Source: JBEKYD01 sp049509915 (lineage in GTDB: Bacteria; Acidobacteriota; Terriglobia; Bryobacterales; Bryobacteraceae). Taken from it: a DNA stretch of 25,585 nucleotides. Every line of letters begins with the position of its first letter. The stretch's first letter is position 1. The stretch is taken from NCBI GenBank assembly GCA_049509915.1, contig JBEKZL010000095.1, positions 1-25,585 of the forward strand. The letters run 5' to 3'. The notes beneath the pieces are model-generated. The model ran no database searches and had not been told where the DNA came from. It saw only the letters and a program-made list of their open reading frames with translations. Below, piece after piece: positions 6,468-13,580 of this stretch. A program made the position numbers and the translations under genes.

Positions 6468-9283
6468 AAACTCAACCTCAGCCCCAACTGAATCACGCGC
6501 CCACCGCGCGAGCCGGTGATATGCCCGGCATCGAGATTGGGCGTGGTGGTGGATCCTATCACGTTATCCGGATCGTTCCAATTGGCGTGGTTGATGAAAT
6601 CGAAGGCCGTCGCGTTGAACTCCAGGGTGCGGTCCGCAGCCAGCGGGAATCGCTTGTTCAAAGACATATCCCAATTCTGAGTACCGGGATTGAGGAGGCC
6701 CGACAACGTCCGCGACACATCGCCGATGGTGAAATCGGGAGGCTGCGTGAATGCCGCGGGGTTGAACCAGAGCGACGGCCCCGGATTGGCAACATGCGGG
6801 TCCACGCCCTGCACCGCGTCAACGTGCAGAGCCTGTACCACCCCGCCCGTGTTATTGAACAGCGGCGTCAGGTACATCGGATCGCCGCTGGCCACCACGC
6901 CCATCCCGCTCACCGACCAGCCGTCGATCGCGTAACGCCGCCAATCCGGAAAACGCAAGAATGGCTTGTTCGGCCCGATCGGCAATTCGTAGGTATAGCT
7001 CAGTTCGAGGCGCTCGGGCCGATTGCCCGCGGTCGCCGACCATTCGTTGTTCCGATTGAAGAAGTCCTGCGTTCCGTAGGGTCCGGAGTAGTCGTCGAGC
7101 TGCTTGTTGAATTCGAAATAGGCGTTTAGCGACAACCCGCTGGATGAGCGCTTCTCCACGCGCACATAGCCCGCGTCCCGTTGGTACCGCCCCACCGGGT
7201 ACTGCCCATACACATTGAAACCCTGGTACTGCGGATAGGGCCGCAGCGATTGGTTGAAGGCCAGGTCGTTCAAGTTATCGCCATACTGCAGATCGTCTAG
7301 CGGAATGGCATTGGGATTAGCGGCGCCGTTGCCGACCAGCAAATTCTTACCGCCCTGATAGTAGAACCCCGCGGTCACGATTGTGGAACCCGGCAATTCC
7401 CGCTCGATGGAGAGCGAAGCCGACTGATACGTAGGCACCCGGTCCGACATATCGACCAGATCGGCGATGGTGTTGTTGGCCGCATCTCCGGCAAGATCGG
7501 GCGTGGGCGTGGCTGCCGGCGGTACGCCGCCGGCCAATAGGAAGGCCGGCTGCAACTGTGCGTCAGACGAAAGATATGTCGGATACGAATTGAAACCCTG
7601 TGTGCCCCACTGACCCGAATAGATAGGGATGCCTGAATAACTGCGCGAGAAGGAGGTCCGCACCACCGTCTTGGCATCGTCGCGCGGATTCCAGGCGAGG
7701 CTCAGGCTGGGCGCGAGGCGCAACAGCGTGAACCGGAAAGCACGGCCGAAGCCGCCTTGACCGGCGACCACCAGGGCGCCCGGCAAGCCGTTGGCCGGAT
7801 TGATGGCGCTCAGGTCGACGGTCGACTGGCGGTTATATTTTTCGGTACGCGGCTTGAACAGCTCCGCGGTGAGACCGAAATTGACGGTGAGTCCCTTCAT
7901 CACCTCGTAGCGGTCGCGAAAAGCCAGCGAACCTTCCGACCGCCGGAAATAAGAAGGCTGGGTGTCGATGGTTACCTCGGCGAAATACGGCATGCCCAGC
8001 AGGAAGCTGGCGAGCGCGTCGCCTGTATCGACAATTCCCGGCAGGCTCGTCAGCCCTTGGTCAAATTGGAGCAGGCCCGCCGGATACTGCGGCCAGAAGC
8101 TGTTCACCTGCTGAAGCGCGTACTGCCCCACAACGCGCAACGTATGCTTACCGCGCTTGGCCGAGAGCCCGTCGGTCCAGGTGTACACGTTGCGCGCGTT
8201 TCCGGAAACCGGATAGGCTTGCCCCATGCTCAGGTAGGGGCCCAGTTGCATCAGCGGGAAACCATTGCCCGTAATCCCAGTGAGGCCGATCCGCACGGCG
8301 TAGTCGGTTTGATCCTGCGGGTCGCCACCGGCGGAGACGTCGGAGTTCACGTCGAGGGTGATTGTGTTCACTGTGTGGGCGGAGGCGGTGAATACGTACT
8401 CGAGCGAGCCGTGGCGGGTTTGGAAATTGCGGTTGGCGGGACCCGGGTTGGCGGCCGTGGGGAACCATTGGGCCGCGCCCAGCGTGCCGTTGGAGAATGC
8501 CAACTCCACGGTGATGCGATGGCGTGCGTAGACGGATTGATCGACTTTTCCGATCATGCCGTTGGCCGTGTTGGTCTCCGGCGAATCGATGAAGTAGTTG
8601 TTACGGAAGAACGGCCCGATGTCGGTATTGGGCGCTGGATAGAACTTCAGGGCATTCAGCGCCACCGGGTCGAGCCGGGACGCCGGGATCACGTTGCCGG
8701 GAAACTGGTCTCGCAGATATTGCAGGTTGGTGCTGGAAACCGCTTGCGTCGGGTCGTAGTTTGGATTGACGCTGGTGGAGGCGGGATCGTATATGGGAAT
8801 CACGTCGCCGGCGTCATCCACTACATCCGAATAGTCGCCCGTGCGCTGCGCCATGGTGGGGATCGTCTGCAGATAGCTGCGCGCGATATCCTCGCGCACG
8901 CCTTCGTAGGAAAGTGAGAAATAGGTATTGCGGGTGGCCGCGAGGTGGGGCAGGATCACGGGCCCGGCCACGTTGAAACCGAACTGGTTGCGGCGCAGCA
9001 GCCCTTTGTCGCCGCCATTTTGGCGGATCTCGTGCGGCACCGCGTCCAGCGCATCGTTGCGAAAGTTTTCGAAAAGGCGCCCATGCCAGTCGCGCAAGGG
9101 GCTGTGGCGGCCGGCCTTGGGCGGGCTGTCGGCGCGCAGGCCCAAATTGCGGGTTTGGACCTTAAACTCCTCTATAGCGGTGTTCATCTCGGCGTCCGCA
9201 GGCGCTGGAGGGGGCTGCTGTTGGGCGCGCGCGCCCGTCACGGCACACAAACACACCGCTACTGCATATTGGCGCAGCGGCAT
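6464..9283 (-). CDS. Oar-like TonB-dependent outer-membrane receptor
   Basis: 939 residues. A signal peptide of about 20 residues (YAVAVCLCAVTGARA, then QQ) is followed by a long beta-barrel with many alternating strands. It ends in a classical outer-membrane C-terminus (RVIQLGLRLSF, terminal Phe). Landmarks of the acidobacterial Oar-like receptors are NQFGFNVAGPVILP, TYFSLSYEGVR, FPGNVIPASRLDPVALNALKFYP and DRTLEFNATAFDFINHANW (quoted here as separate pieces). Unlike most relatives, it lacks the N-terminal carboxypeptidase-regulatory-like domain and most of a plug domain. Only about 75 residues lie between the signal and the barrel-type motifs. Likely role: uptake or display of a large ligand, unidentified. 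It is the first gene of the operon. A TAAACT hexamer six bases before the ATG could be a -10 box. Confidence 0.88.
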   Translation of the reverse strand: MPLRQYAVAVCLCAVTGARAQQQPPPAPADAEMNTAIEEFKVQTRNLGLRADSPPKAGRHSPLRDWHGRLFENFRNDALDAVPHEIRQNGGDKGLLRRNQFGFNVAGPVILPHLAATRNTYFSLSYEGVREDIARSYLQTIPTMAQRTGDYSDVVDDAGDVIPIYDPASTSVNPNYDPTQAVSSTNLQYLRDQFPGNVIPASRLDPVALNALKFYPAPNTDIGPFFRNNYFIDSPETNTANGMIGKVDQSVYARHRITVELAFSNGTLGAAQWFPTAANPGPANRNFQTRHGSLEYVFTASAHTVNTITLDVNSDVSAGGDPQDQTDYAVRIGLTGITGNGFPLMQLGPYLSMGQAYPVSGNARNVYTWTDGLSAKRGKHTLRVVGQYALQQVNSFWPQYPAGLLQFDQGLTSLPGIVDTGDALASFLLGMPYFAEVTIDTQPSYFRRSEGSLAFRDRYEVMKGLTVNFGLTAELFKPRTEKYNRQSTVDLSAINPANGLPGALVVAGQGGFGRAFRFTLLRLAPSLSLAWNPRDDAKTVVRTSFSRSYSGIPIYSGQWGTQGFNSYPTYLSSDAQLQPAFLLAGGVPPAATPTPDLAGDAANNTIADLVDMSDRVPTYQSASLSIERELPGSTIVTAGFYYQGGKNLLVGNGAANPNAIPLDDLQYGDNLNDLAFNQSLRPYPQYQGFNVYGQYPVGRYQRDAGYVRVEKRSSSGLSLNAYFEFNKQLDDYSGPYGTQDFFNRNNEWSATAGNRPERLELSYTYELPIGPNKPFLRFPDWRRYAIDGWSVSGMGVVASGDPMYLTPLFNNTGGVVQALHVDAVQGVDPHVANPGPSLWFNPAAFTQPPDFTIGDVSRTLSGLLNPGTQNWDMSLNKRFPLAADRTLEFNATAFDFINHANWNDPDNVIGSTTTPNLDAGHITGSRGGRVIQLGLRLSF

Positions 9284-9409
9284 GTGTTTAGTTTATCATC
9301 ACCCCGCCCCGCGTCTATACTTCATAAAGAGAGCCCCTTCGAATGGAATCCTTCTTGAGCTGCAGGCCAGAGAGCCTGAATGCCAGCCTGCGTTTCGGGC
9401 ACGGCGTCG

Positions 9410-9967
9410 TTAATCGATCCCAAAGAAAGCGACGTGCAGCTCGCGCTTCGGCACGAAGTTGGTCGACCATGCCGCGAAATGATCTGCGTCAAGTAGTTTC
9501 ACCGGACCGTCCCAGCAGAAACAGACCATCCATCGCTCTTGCGCGAACGCCTTGGGGTTCTTAGGGCGCTCCACGATCAGCTCGAAATCCTTTATCGGCG
9601 TCTTCCATGTGTTCGCCGTGGTGAGCACGTAGTCGACCCAAGCAGCTTCCACGTATGGGTCCTTGTCCTCGCAGCCGGAGCCAGTCAGGGCGTTCTGCAT
9701 TAGCGACGTCGATGCACGATTCACGAATTGCGGTCGCGAACTCCTTGGTCTCCTCCCGGCGGGGAACGGGAACCGTAACTTCGGGCGCCAGCTTGGCGAA
9801 GCCTAGGACCGGCGCATAAACATGACGCACGTGGAGGATCTCGTGCGCGGGGAAGGTCTGCGGCCAGTTGTCTTGACGACTGTCCATCCCATGAAGTCGC
9901 TGTCGCTTCGTATCAGGCCGAGCCGCTTTAGTTCTCTACGTTGTGGACTCGACAGCTTCTCGATGTC
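9410..9967 (-). pseudogene. Decayed DUF4424-family gene
   Basis: Three consecutive pieces of one family appear in three reading frames. From 9967 comes DIEKLSSPQRRELKRLGLI...SDFMGW. After a shift near 9887 comes NWPQTFPAHEILHVRHVYAP followed by ESCIDVA. After a second shift near 9700 comes VDYVLTTANTWKTPIKDFEL, ending at the TAA 9410. The segment order and wording (QTFPA...VRHxY, then YVLTTxNTWxxPIxDF) match DUF4424, an exported protein family of unknown function. An in-frame TAA lies just upstream of 9967, so the N-terminal half with its signal peptide is missing. At least two frameshifts plus truncation make it a pseudogene. Confidence 0.7.
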
Positions 9968-10022
9968 CGGCGATTATGGATCACCGCGCCTGGGGACTGA
10001 GAATCTGCCAGCACCGGTTTGG

Positions 10023-10040
10023 GTGGGGCGTCCGCCCCAC
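10023..10040. repeat. Perfect GC-rich hairpin
   Basis: GTGGGGCG and CGCCCCAC pair exactly around a two-base loop. A second GCCCCAC (about 10115-10121) offers an alternative partner for the left arm. The hairpin sits in the gap between the DUF4424 remnant and the gene ending at 10161 and has no T-run, so it looks more like a REP-type palindrome than a terminator. Confidence 0.5.
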
Positions 10041-10138
10041 CTCTCCTGCAGCATCTTCCGAGAGGTATGCGACATTGCCTGCACCACGGCGCTGGGCGGC
10101 GGGTCAGATGCTCTGCCCCACGAGTGATGCGGGTGGAA

Positions 10139-10155
10139 CACGGGCCTAGCCCGTG
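10139..10155 (-). terminator. Hairpin just past the stop of the gene ending at 10161
   Basis: CACGGGC and GCCCGTG pair exactly around CTA, five bases after the end of the minus-strand gene. Only two T follow, so this is a weak or rho-assisted terminator at best. Confidence 0.4.
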
Positions 10156-10160
10156 ATTGT

Positions 10161-10766
10161 CTACCGCGGCACTGTCAGTTCCACTTCCGTGAATCCTTCG
10201 GCTTCGATGCGCTGGCGCAACGAAGAGTAGCGCAGCAGGCGGGCGGCGGAGCGCAACTGGTCGCGTTCGGCGGCGGCCAACTCGCGGCGGTAGCGATCGG
10301 CACGGTCGCGGTACGAATAGCTGGAATAATGCGGAGGGTCGGCCGCCAGCAGACGCATCAGGACATCCCAGAACGAAGTCCTGCGGAACAGGCCATGGTG
10401 CGCCGCGGTTTCCCGCGCCAGTTCCACCGTTTGCCGGCCGCCGCGCAGCGCAGCCTGCACGCACTGGGCGGCGGAGAAGGGACGCGAAGGATCGGGATCC
10501 GGAAAACCGGCCAGCGCCTGGCGCAAGCTTTCGGCGTCCGGCTCCCAGCCTTCCCAGCGGTAACGCGACGCACCGGTCACCAGCGTGCCGCGCTGCAGGA
10601 TGTCGCGGATGCGCGGTTCGTCCTTGCCGGTTACGGCCAGCACTTCCTCCAGCAGGTCGGCGATGGCAAGCTCGCGCGACACCACCGGAGTCAACGAGAT
10701 CGCCCCCGCCGCCTCGGAGCTGAGCTTCACGCGAATCTTCTGCGGTAACACGTCGAGTGACTTCAC
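10161..10766 (-). CDS. Conserved-looking protein of unknown function
   Basis: 201 residues from GTG 10766. I do not recognise the family. The first 60 residues are mixed strand/helix (KIRVKLSSEAAGAISLTPVV, then a helix ADLLEEVLAVTG). A segment at about residues 57-80 (ILQRGTLVTGASRYRWEGWE) resembles a small beta unit. The C-terminal half is helical and strongly basic/aromatic (HYSSYSYRDRADRYRREL at about 146-163). No signal peptide or membrane helix is seen. The frame stays open 41 codons further upstream, but that part runs through the promoter gap into the antisense of the methyltransferase gene, so I chose the GTG. It is divergent from the MidA-type gene with 52 bases between, suggesting a shared control region. 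Confidence 0.7.
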   Translation of the reverse strand: MKSLDVLPQKIRVKLSSEAAGAISLTPVVSRELAIADLLEEVLAVTGKDEPRIRDILQRGTLVTGASRYRWEGWEPDAESLRQALAGFPDPDPSRPFSAAQCVQAALRGGRQTVELARETAAHHGLFRRTSFWDVLMRLLAADPPHYSSYSYRDRADRYRRELAAAERDQLRSAARLLRYSSLRQRIEAEGFTEVELTVPR

Positions 10767-10818
10767 GCTAGCATAAGTTGGTGACAACGGATTCTTCTTC
10801 CTCTGGAAGGTCCACTCC

Positions 10819-11844
10819 ATGACGGCGGCGGCGCAGCTTCTGGCCGCCGAAATCGCCCGCGACGGGCCCATTGCGTTCCGGCGATTCATGGAGATGGCAC
10901 TGTACCATCCGCAACACGGCTATTACCGGCGGCGCAACGACCCGTTCGGCATCGGCGGCGATTTCTTCACCGCCGAGCAACTGCAGCCAGTCTTCGGCCT
11001 GTTGATGGCCGCGCGCATCCGAAAATTGGCAAATGCCATGGGCAACCCCGCCGATTTTACGGTGGTGGAACTGGGAGCGGGGCGGCGCGAGATGGCGCGA
11101 GCGTTCTCCGAATGGCGCTACGTTCCGGTGGACATCGATGCGGGCGAGCTTCCAAGGCGCTTCCGCGGCGTGGTTTTCGCCAACGAATTCTTCGACGCCC
11201 TGCCGGTGGACGCTGCCATCGTGCGAGAAGGCAAGTTTCTCGAACAGCGAGTCGGCTTCCGCGACGGACGCTTTTACTGGGAAACGGGCGGACCGGTACC
11301 AGCGCAGATCGAACAGTACCTGCTGCGCTTCACCGCCCTGCCCGCCGCGGAGAGCGATGACGACGACGACGAGGATGCCGAGCAGTCTCGGGAGGGCAAC
11401 TTGGTGGAGGCCGGCACCGAAGCTCTGGCGTGGATGGAGCGGATTGCCGGCGCGCTGGAGGAGGGGTACCTCTTCGCCATCGACTACGGATACACGCGCG
11501 CCGAGACCGTCCGCTTCCCGCGCGGTACGCTGATGAGCTACCGCCGTCACGTGGCACGAGAGGATGTACTGGAGAACCCAGGCGAGCAGGACATTACCGC
11601 GCACGTGAACTTCACCGCTCTCGAAGAACACGGCCGGCAGTGCGGCCTGCGCCGGGAGAGCTTGCAAACCCTGACGCGAACCCTGCTCGAAGCCGGCGAG
11701 CCCGACCAGTTTGCATCGGTGCTGTCGGCCGCCGGCACGGGGGAAGCGCTGCGCCGCAGATTGCAGTTGAAGACACTGCTGGCGGGCATGGGAGAAACGT
11801 TTCGTGTGCTGCTGGCGCGGCGGGGAGGGGGAAAAGCAGGCTAA
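10819..11844 (+). CDS. MidA/NDUFAF7-type SAM-dependent methyltransferase
   Basis: 341 residues. The N-terminus carries the family helix and GYY motif (RFMEMALYHPQHGYYRRR) and GGDFFTA (46-52). The SAM motif is VVELGAGR (about 82-89). The family hallmark ANEFFDALPV lies at 121-130, and the C-terminus ends with the typical GMGETFRVLL. In mitochondria the family methylates an arginine of a complex I subunit; the bacterial substrate is not certain. An unusual run of Asp/Glu (about 178-188) interrupts the middle, probably a surface loop. Start ATG 10819 has GGAAGG eight bases upstream. No complex I genes are nearby. Confidence 0.92.
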   Translation: MTAAAQLLAAEIARDGPIAFRRFMEMALYHPQHGYYRRRNDPFGIGGDFFTAEQLQPVFGLLMAARIRKLANAMGNPADFTVVELGAGRREMARAFSEWRYVPVDIDAGELPRRFRGVVFANEFFDALPVDAAIVREGKFLEQRVGFRDGRFYWETGGPVPAQIEQYLLRFTALPAAESDDDDDEDAEQSREGNLVEAGTEALAWMERIAGALEEGYLFAIDYGYTRAETVRFPRGTLMSYRRHVAREDVLENPGEQDITAHVNFTALEEHGRQCGLRRESLQTLTRTLLEAGEPDQFASVLSAAGTGEALRRRLQLKTLLAGMGETFRVLLARRGGGKAG

Positions 11845-11864
11845 ACCACTCTTGGCAGAAAATG

Positions 11865-11890
11865 AAAAAGGCCCCGAAAAACCGGGGCCT
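11865..11890 (-). terminator. Strong rho-independent terminator of the microgene
   Basis: On the minus strand AGGCCCCG and CGGGGCCT pair exactly (11869-11876 with 11883-11890), and a run of five T follows the stem. It lies 45 bases past the stop of the 20-codon gene and between it and the convergent methyltransferase gene. On the plus strand no T-run follows, so it is directional. Confidence 0.85.
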
Positions 11891-11935
11891 CGGAGTGAAA
11901 CCGTTTGGTCTACCCTTCTTCAGGGCGCGCCCAAG

Positions 11936-11998
11936 CTACTTCTTTTTCTTCGGAGCAGCCTTTTTCTTGGGGGCGGCTTTCTTCGTTGCGCTCTTCAT
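11936..11998 (-). CDS. 20-residue Lys/Ala/Pro-rich microprotein (histone-H1-tail-like)
   Basis: ATG 11998 to TAG 11936. After MKSAT the product is two tandem KAAPKKK units and a final K: half lysine, no acidic residue. This resembles the Ala-Pro-Lys tails of histone H1 and bacterial H1-like proteins, so nucleic-acid or polyanion binding is a reasonable guess, not a demonstration. It has its own sigma70-type promoter (12054-12082), a hairpin-bearing leader, GGGAGA eight bases before the ATG and a strong terminator (11865-11890). The open frame continues upstream to 12148, but that extension crosses the promoter and the sheath gene, so the short start is correct. It could alternatively be a small regulatory RNA with an incidental ORF. 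Confidence 0.65.
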   Translation of the reverse strand: MKSATKKAAPKKKAAPKKKK

Positions 11999-12024
11999 CG
12001 ATTGATTCTCCCTAACATCAAATT

Positions 12025-12044
12025 TTGCGATTCCAAAATCGCAA
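12025..12044 (-). promoter_or_regulatory. Leader hairpin of the microgene
   Basis: TTGCGATT and AATCGCAA form a perfect 8-bp stem with a 4-base loop, starting about three bases after the expected transcription start and ending about 26 bases before the ATG. A 5'-end stem-loop of this kind could stabilise the message or be an operator; which one is unknown. Confidence 0.5.
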
Positions 12045-12053
12045 TGTGATTCA

Positions 12054-12082
12054 TATATAAGGTTGTTCGGAAAGAAAGTCAA
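12054..12082 (-). promoter_or_regulatory. Sigma70-type promoter of the microgene
   Basis: TTGACT (12077-12082), exactly 17 bases, then TATATA (12054-12059), in an AT-rich stretch unlike the flanks. Transcription would start near 12047. This is the best-matching complete promoter I found in the window. Confidence 0.8.
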
Positions 12083-12107
12083 GAGAAAAATAAATTTTCG
12101 CGCACGC

Positions 12108-13478
12108 TCAGCGCCATCTTCCGGCAATGAGCGACGGCGCGAGCGCAAGCGACTGCATTCGCAGCACCCGCACCTGATCGGAATCGCGGATGGAAACCAA
12201 CGGAATGAAGCCTCGATCGAGCAACGCTTCGGCCGCGTCCTCGGTCAGCAGCACCTCCGCGCAAGGCTTCAACTCCGGCGCGCCGTCGTTTCGATAGACG
12301 TGCGCGGGAAGACCGTCGATGGTATCGACCATGCCGGGCCGCATGTTCCATCCCCAGCGCGAGAACGCCTCGCCCAACAAACAGGCGCAGGCAAAAGCGG
12401 GATGGCCCCAAAGATAACGCTCGTGCTCCGGGGGCGACGGCATCTCTTCGAATGAGAACGACTCGATCTCGTCGGTGCCTGCACCGTACGGGAGCCGCAA
12501 CAAAAACCGCGGCAGGGCCAGACCCAGCCACGCCGCATCGGGGGTGCGGCGCAGACTGTCGAACACGCGTTCCAAGCCGACCACATCGGGCGCCAGCCCC
12601 GTGATCAGCGGAGCGCGGGCATTGTGGGCCTGGGCGGCGAGTCGCGTGAGGACCGGTTCGTCGGACGGCGAGAAGTTCCACAAGCCGGCGATCGCTCCCC
12701 ACTCACCCTCCGCCAACGCGCGGGTGAAGGCGGCGATTCCTTCCTCGGTGGCGAGCTCTTCCTGGGGCAGATCGAGCACGAAGATCTTCAGTTGCTCTCC
12801 GGTCTCCAGTCTCCGGCTCAGGAAGAACAGCCCGCGCCACACCGATTCGAGCGCCTGGAAAGCCCGGTCGTGAAGAATGGAACGCATGTGGCCCGCAATG
12901 GCCCCGTCGGCCTGCGCCACCAGTTCCGCCTGCCGTGGATCGGGATTGGAAACGACGTAAGGCGCCACCAGCCGCCGCAACATTTCGTCCCAGTCGCTAC
13001 GCGCCGGCTTGGGACCAGGGGCGGGAGTCTCTCCGAGCATCATGCTCAGCAGGTCCGCGCCGCTCTTTCCCCGCAGTTCGGCGGGACGCTCCGCGGCGGG
13101 CGCCCGGCTCGGGAAGAATTCCGCGGCGGCGGCGGCGAAGGTCGCCGGATCCACCAGGCGCTTGCGCAGGTTGCGCAGGGCGCGCATGGCCTCGACGTTT
13201 TGGAACAGCCGGTCGGGATGAAAATCGTCGATCTCCTCGAAGCGGATGCCGGCGGCCACGCCGCCGGCCGAAACGCGCGCCTCCGGGGAAAGGAAAGCCA
13301 TCACGATATCGAAATCGTCGCGATCGATACCGACGGCTTTGCGGTGGCGGCCCTCGCCCCCACTGAAGTTTCCAGCTACCAGGATATGGAACGGTGTTTC
13401 CGCATCGGGATCGGCGATCTTCCGGACTTTTTCCAGGGTGTCGATCTCGACCGATACAAGCGAGTCGGCGCGTGGCAT
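12108..13478 (-). CDS. Fused TssB-TssC-like contractile sheath protein
   Basis: 456 residues. The N-terminal part (about 28-108) reads like the small sheath subunit TssB: PFHILVAGNFSG, VGIDRDDFDIVMAFLSPEAR, RFEEIDDFHPDRLFQNVEAM. A linker (110-165, Pro/Ala-rich) leads to a TssC/ImpC-like part (about 190-456) with MRSILHDRAFQALESVWRGL, LKIFVLDLPQEEL and the C-terminal GFIPLVSIRDSDQVRVLRMQ. In type VI systems TssB and TssC are separate chains that assemble the contractile sheath. One-chain fusions occur in some phyla. No baseplate, tube, spike, ClpV or membrane-complex gene is visible within 12 kb on the left or 12 kb on the right. It is divergent from trxB; the start ATG 13478 has no clear Shine-Dalgarno. 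Confidence 0.85.
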   Translation of the reverse strand: MPRADSLVSVEIDTLEKVRKIADPDAETPFHILVAGNFSGGEGRHRKAVGIDRDDFDIVMAFLSPEARVSAGGVAAGIRFEEIDDFHPDRLFQNVEAMRALRNLRKRLVDPATFAAAAAEFFPSRAPAAERPAELRGKSGADLLSMMLGETPAPGPKPARSDWDEMLRRLVAPYVVSNPDPRQAELVAQADGAIAGHMRSILHDRAFQALESVWRGLFFLSRRLETGEQLKIFVLDLPQEELATEEGIAAFTRALAEGEWGAIAGLWNFSPSDEPVLTRLAAQAHNARAPLITGLAPDVVGLERVFDSLRRTPDAAWLGLALPRFLLRLPYGAGTDEIESFSFEEMPSPPEHERYLWGHPAFACACLLGEAFSRWGWNMRPGMVDTIDGLPAHVYRNDGAPELKPCAEVLLTEDAAEALLDRGFIPLVSIRDSDQVRVLRMQSLALAPSLIAGRWR

Positions 13479-13580
13479 GGCACTTGAAACTGTACCGCAC
13501 GCTCCGGGCCAAGGGCAACGTCAACGTCGAATCAACCGGCGCCGAAGCGCGCTTGTGCTACGCTCAAAGTTTCCAAACCC

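Noticed and set aside
7757..8917. 386-codon plus-strand frame
   Set aside because: Antisense of the TonB receptor, whose motifs and C-terminal Phe clearly identify the coding strand.
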